NCBI GenBank assembly: GCA_009792885.1 | Contig: WMCF01000018.1 | Span: 5,851,136-5,915,135, forward strand | DNA: 64,000 nt | Direction of reading: 5' to 3' | From: Eremophila alpestris peregrina | Lineage: Eukaryota > Chordata > Aves > Passeriformes > Alaudidae | Part shown: piece after piece, positions 59,346 to 64,000 of the stretch | Layout of the letters: every line of letters starts with the position of its first letter | How positions within the stretch are numbered: position 1 is the stretch's first letter | Made by a program: the position numbers and the translations under genes | The notes under the pieces: model-generated | Database searches by the model: none | What the model was told of the DNA's origin: nothing | The model's input: the letters and a program-made list of their open reading frames with translations, nothing else

Positions 59346-62300
59346 GCTAAACATCTGTTTGAATTTCCAAAATGTGGTAATTGGCTGTTGTGCAATTGCA
59401 TGGAATTACTAATGTGTGTCCTGCAGTTTTCTGTGTGTCTGTGGTGTTGTTTCTTTTCACACTGAACCATTGAGGAAACAGATAGGCTAATATTGGATAA
59501 AATATCACAATGTTTAGGGTACAAATAACCTCTTTAGTCCGTTGAATTTCCTGTTTGCTGAAAACAGATTATTAGAGATGTCATTCAGAATAATTTTTTT
59601 TTTTCAGCAGAAACACCCTGCTCTAAGCAGTTTTGCTGTGGGGTCAGGAATATTGATTTTTTTTCACTGGCCACGAAAACCTATAAAAATGGAGTATAAA
59701 TCCGAATTTGAATTTAATGAGTATTTCTCATGTTTTCTGCTATTACTCCTTCATCTTCCCCCTTTCCTCCCCTTCATTTTGTATGTGAAACATGTAATAT
59801 TGAGTATTTTTTTCTTATATGACAGAAGCACTTAAGCCCCAGTAAATTCATTGGGCTTTGCACAGGGCTGTTTATTCTTACTGACATGAACAGGAAATGC
59901 ACTTGTATGTCTTAGGAGATTAGATCTCTGTCTTTTTTTATGACAGCTCTCCATCATGTTTTATTCATCATAAATAAATGAGACTACTGCTGTTAGTTAT
60001 AATTATTTTAACATTTACTTGTGCATTTCAATAGGTGGGGTACTCAAGAACATGGGAAAGATTTTTTTCCTTTTCAACAGAAAGAACGTAGAAATCTGGT
60101 ACCTCTTTTTTTTTTTTTTTTATTTAGGAAGACATATCACACCAAAGCTAGTGACAGGTGGGCAGAAATTAAATACAGCTTAGCCTCAGAATTCTGTCTA
60201 CTTCCTTGAATTTGCAAGTATATGATAATGTTAGTTTCTAGCTTTGCAGGTTTTATGGCTTAATGCTTTTAAATCTAGAACTGAAGGGGGAAAACCCCTT
60301 TATATTATCATTTTATTTCAGAGTTGTTTGAATTCTGATGGGATCTGGACCTTACTGTGATTATTGCAGACTGACAGTACCCTGCCAGGTCACTGCACTG
60401 AGTGTCCTGGAGCTTTGGCCATCACACTCCAAATGTGAAAATGAAGTTATGGTTGCCACAGCTTTGTTCCACCATCTGAAGTACTCAAAAAAATAGCCTG
60501 AATGGAAGATGGTTTACGAGTTCTATGAGTGCTGGAGGCAGTAAAGGAATGGAGATTAAGATATAAGGCCAACTGTTTGTGAATGGCACTTTGATTTCAG
60601 TACAGACATTAGAGAGTCAAGGCTTCTTTCTTGACTTCACCCCCTTTTACTGTACAAAAAATTTACACCAGCAATTCAGTAATAACTGCTTTCTTTTCTT
60701 GGGAGCTGGTGTGCTGTGTGATGGTGGGTGATCTGGGAAGAAGAAAAGAGGAGAGTGATAGCTTTAAAATCTCCAGTGACACCAAATGCTAAATTTGAGA
60801 TCTCTGTTTCTAAGTACAGTCCTTGTGCTAAAGGCTAGGAAATACAGGAAGGTGGTTTGATTTTTTTTTTCCCCCCAGCCTTAAAAATATCAAGTTTTAC
60901 TTTGATAATTAAACCCCCCTGCATTCCTTTTCAAGGAAACAATTGTGCTATTATTGGCAAGATTAGCTGAAAAAGGCAAATGTGTGGGAGTTTGGTTCCT
61001 GGTTCTGTTCCGTTTCCTTTTTTTCCCTATGACTGTACCTTCACGAGCCGCAGGCTTTTGCATTTATTCATCTGTGTAGGCACAGCACAGGCAGGCAATG
61101 GCTTCTGTGGAACTGGTTTTAAAATGCTCTACAGTGAACTGCACGACAGTAATCTTAAAGATTTAATAAAATACTGTGATGGTTTCATTGTGTATTTTTG
61201 GCAATTTCTGAAGTAGTGCATTTGCTGCTTATTTAGGATAGGCTATGGCAGGCCTTAACACCCAGAGATTTTTGCTTGGCAGTTGTAGGAAATCAGCAGG
61301 ACCCTCAGGGAGGAGGAGCTGGTGCTCGAGATTCCTTGGGGAGGTGGGTTACTCAGAGGGAGCCAGCGCTCTTGGGTGTAAACAGTTCTGTTTGCCTATC
61401 ACTGTGGTTGTACTGTGCAAATTGACTTAGGCACAGCCTGTGGTGTGCAGTTCATCAGGATTCAGGGGTTTCCTCAGCCTCAGCCCTACAGCAGCAGCTT
61501 TGCTGGAAGCTGGAGCACCCTCTCCCAAAAGCCTGATGCCTCATTGTACAAATACAATCACTGTGGTTGTCACTAAAGCCAGCAGCAATAACAGCTTTAC
61601 AAGCCTTGCTTTGCATGCAGTATTTCTTTTTAACTTCTGGGATAAATTTGCTCCTAATGTGTGATCAAGATACTGAGTTGAAGGTATCCAGCAGTGCCAG
61701 TTCATACTTGTGTTGCAGTTTTTTGTGTCCAAACCTTCCAGAAAGGCTTCCAGTGCTTCTTTCTGCTTGATGGAACACAACAAAGCTGATTGCTGCTGAC
61801 TCTGATTTTGTTAGGAATCTTGGTCTACATTTTGTCCTTTACATGTTTCTTTGTTTACTGAGAAGTGCTGGCTACCCAACCTGTGCCAGCTGTCCCCAGA
61901 TCCCAAGGGAGTGTCCAGCAGCTGTGAGCAGCTGGAACAGCTTGTTCTTGGGCCAGCCCTTTCCTTGGCGGTGCCTCTCTCTTGCACATCCTGGGCCTGG
62001 TGGAGCAAGGCTGAGGTGGCTGAGGCAGTACCTCTGTAATCCAAAGAATTGCTGGGCTGTGGCCTTGCTATTTGTGCTCTGGGCAGGGCTGCAGACCAAC
62101 CAGATCTGAGGATTTTCCTATTTTCTCAAGTTTATTGGCACCTGGGAAGCAATTCCCTTGGGACCCACTGTATCCTTTTGAGTTGGTTTTTTTCCTGCCA
62201 AATTGTACATTGAATACGTAAGTACTGATGTGGGTAGTAGAGAACAGAGCATGTATATGCATATGTCAGATGTATTTTCTTACTATTTTTGGCAGTATGT

Positions 62301-62370
62301 TTTCTCTGCCTGAAATAACATTTTGTATAGCTGTGTCTCCATTGCTGCCAATCAAGCTTCTTTCCTTTTC
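59346..62370. other. AT-rich stretch without a recognised gene
   Basis: Contains the T16 tract at 60,106-60,121 and a T11-C6-AG run near 60,860-60,880 that looks like a splice acceptor but is followed by stops. A G+C-richer part at 61,850-62,050 opens frames on both strands without a domain. Confidence 0.45.
60106..60121. repeat. T16 tract
   Basis: Sixteen consecutive T residues followed by ATTTAGG. Simple repeat. Confidence 0.85.
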
Positions 62371-62372
62371 TG

Positions 62373-62480
62373 TTCATAGGGTCTTAGATTTTAAAGTTGG
62401 AAAGCAACCTTAGATCCTCTAGTCTGCTCTCTTGTATGACACTGGTCCTGGAATTTCATCCAGTTATTTCTAACTTAGTT
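62373..62480 (-). mobile_element. CR1-type 3'-end fragment
   Basis: TTCATAGGGTCTTAGATTTTAAAGTTGGAAAGCAACCTTAGATCCTCTAGTCTGCTCT matches, word for word in order, the antisense of the CR1 3' end (TCATAGAATC..., GGTTGGAAGGGACCTTAGAGATCATCTAGTCCAA). Substitutions are moderate. It is truncated after about 100 bases. Confidence 0.75.
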
Positions 62481-62499
62481 AAAATGTAACTATTCAAAA

Positions 62500-62700
62500 T
62501 GCCTCTGGCTCTGTTTAAAGAATTCTATATTATCTTTCTGCTTCCCTCTTTCTTGCCCTTTTCTCTTTCACATTCCGTAAGTTTGTCTTCTGGTTGAATT
62601 TTTTGCTTTTTTATGTCATATCTCTTTTGTCTCATTGTGGTTTCTCATTTAATATTAATGTCCCTCTCTTTTTGTATACACTCTCCAATGGGGTTTTTTA
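62500..62700. repeat. pyrimidine-rich stretch
   Basis: About 200 bases with strong T+C excess on the plus strand (TCTTTC, CCCTCTTTC and TTTTCTCTTTC words). Low-complexity; no exon follows a clear acceptor. Confidence 0.5.
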
Positions 62701-62987
62701 TGGATCAGGAGAAAGGTTTTAATCCTTGTTCCCTGAAAGAAACTCCCAACTGCTAATGCTGCTGCTCCCCATAGTTAATGGCTGCTTGGCTGAAATACAT
62801 GACTAGAGCTCTGCTTGATCACCTAATTGTGCTAAAAGTATACTAAGGAATTGGTATTTAGGGCATGTAAATGTTACCTTGAGATCCCAAGTGAAAAAAA
62901 TGACCTAAATGGGCAGTTCAGGCTTCCAAGGCCTGTTATGAGACTCTGCAAACAGGGACTGCTGAGTTAGTCATTCTGCCCTCCCAG

Positions 62988-63014
62988 AAAAACAAACAAA
63001 CAAACAAGCAAACA
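62988..63014. repeat. (CAAA)n microsatellite
   Basis: About six CAAA units with one CAAG/GCAAA interruption, following CCCAGAAA. Confidence 0.9.
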
Positions 63015-64000
63015 GAAGAACAGCTGCCAAGTGGGGTTGTGCATGTGAATGCTGCCTGTGGAGCTGTCCCCAGACGTGGTGCGTGGTGGTTCTGTGGGAT
63101 GCCAGTGTTCAGGCACAATTTTTAAAGCTGCATATGCCATATGTATGTTATTGCAATAATTCAGTGTCAAGTATCAGGTATTTTCTGTGTGTGGTATTTC
63201 TGTCTGCCTCTGAGGGTAATGGGAACCCTGCTCTGGAATAGGATTTCTCCTGGTTTTTGTTGTAAGCACAGCATTGACAGAAATTTATGGGCTGCACTCC
63301 TTCTTCCCTGGGTGTGTTCAGGTGCTTTTCAACCGCTCTCAGAAACACCAGGCTTTGAATAAAGTGTAATTTCAATTCCATGCTTTGTGTCAGATGACCC
63401 AGCACATAGGAACGTTCATTGGTAGCTGGGCTCTGGCTGGAAGTGTCTGGAACCATTTTCACTGGTGTCCTGCTCCAGGCAGGCACAGGGTGGGGAGCAG
63501 GGATGGGGTCAGCTGGTAGCCAAGCGGAGCCTCCAGAGAGCCAAGTCAGTAGCAGCCTGACATGGGGTGTCCAGTTTTATAAAGACTTTCCCCCAAAAGG
63601 AGTCTGTTGGACTGGACACATGTGTCTGGAGATGAATGCAGTCTGTTGTTGTCTGTGTGCATTTAGACCCTTGTGATCAGTATCATGTGCAAATACAGAT
63701 TATAGCTGATAGAAGGAGGTAGCCCAGAGCCACAGTCTGGATGTTGCTGGAGTTCAGCAGCATCTGCTATAAAACTGTGGTCATTTGGGAAGAAACACAT
63801 CTTGGTCATCATTCTCTGAGACAGAAGACTTTAGGCATGTGAATAATCTTGTCTGGACTGAAATGTCAGTAATTTTGGCCAAGGTTTTGTTTTAATGCCG
63901 CATTTGGTACAGAGATTGTACAAATAGTTCATTGTTACCAGGGAGTATTAACAAGTACTACTGAACAGCTGCTGGAAACTTTGGGCTGGTTTAGTGGCTG
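63015..64000. other. no recognised gene
   Basis: Ordinary sequence to the window edge, slightly G+C-richer at 63,470-63,560. Short frames only. Confidence 0.45.

Noticed and set aside
60860..60880. Strong-looking 3' splice site (T11-C6-AG)
   Set aside because: The sequence after it hits stops quickly in all frames and has no donor at exon-like distance.
1..64000. tRNA, rRNA, known microRNA, CRISPR array, bacterial operon or integron-type system
   Set aside because: No T-arm GTTCRA-type consensus with a cloverleaf, none of the common microRNA seeds I checked in a full-length match, no regularly spaced direct repeats, and the repeat content is clearly avian nuclear.

Overview
This window looks like non-coding nuclear DNA from a bird. 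The evidence is the interspersed repeats. Five fragments match the 3' part of CR1 non-LTR retrotransposons, which dominate avian genomes, and one complete solo LTR at 56,010-56,555 has the start, core and end of a well-known avian endogenous-retrovirus LTR (ERVL-like). The DNA is about 40% G+C in a hand-counted sample of 14 lines, and CpG is scarce except in a few tight clusters. There is one run of 751 unknown bases (31,879-32,629). I saw no bacterial-type operon, CRISPR array, rRNA or tRNA, and none of the open frames is a protein I recognise. Open frames of 60-130 codons occur on both strands at the density expected by chance.

The best gene candidate is at the left edge (840-1,332, + strand). 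Two TATAAATA boxes are followed by an ATG in a good Kozak context, a 25-residue signal-peptide-like exon ending at a GTGAGA donor, a 206-bp intron, and an in-phase second exon ending in TAA. The model gives a 66-residue secreted protein with two cysteines in the mature part. I do not recognise the family, and the model needs conservation or RNA support.

From 1.4 to 31.8 kb the sequence is mostly plain AT-rich DNA. It holds a 20-T tract, a cluster of POU/octamer motifs at 13.9-14.3 kb, a stretch that reads like a conserved regulatory element at 23.2-23.5 kb, an AT-only low-complexity patch at 27.4 kb, an internally deleted CR1 at 27.8-28.1 kb, and a CR1 3' end running into the assembly gap. 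After the gap, 32.6-49 kb is similar: another regulatory-looking stretch at 37.6-38.0 kb, a 16-bp-stem inverted repeat at 39.1 kb, a dense CpG knot at 44.8 kb and an old CR1 piece near 48.0 kb. The most CpG-rich parts are 49.8-50.3 kb, with a possible 36-nt micro-exon on the minus strand, and 53.03-53.28 kb, which resembles a small CpG-island promoter. The right end holds the solo LTR, two more old CR1 pieces (59.1-59.3 kb and 62.4 kb) and a (CAAA)n microsatellite.

The + strand has more T than A and more G than C in the sample (T 281, A 220, G 191, C 148 of 840 bases). This is the asymmetry usual on the non-template strand of transcribed vertebrate DNA. The window could therefore lie largely inside a long intron or long non-coding transcript read left to right, or in a regulatory gene desert. 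No exon of a host gene could be proved. I did not find a clear new biological system; the small secreted-protein candidate is the observation most worth testing.
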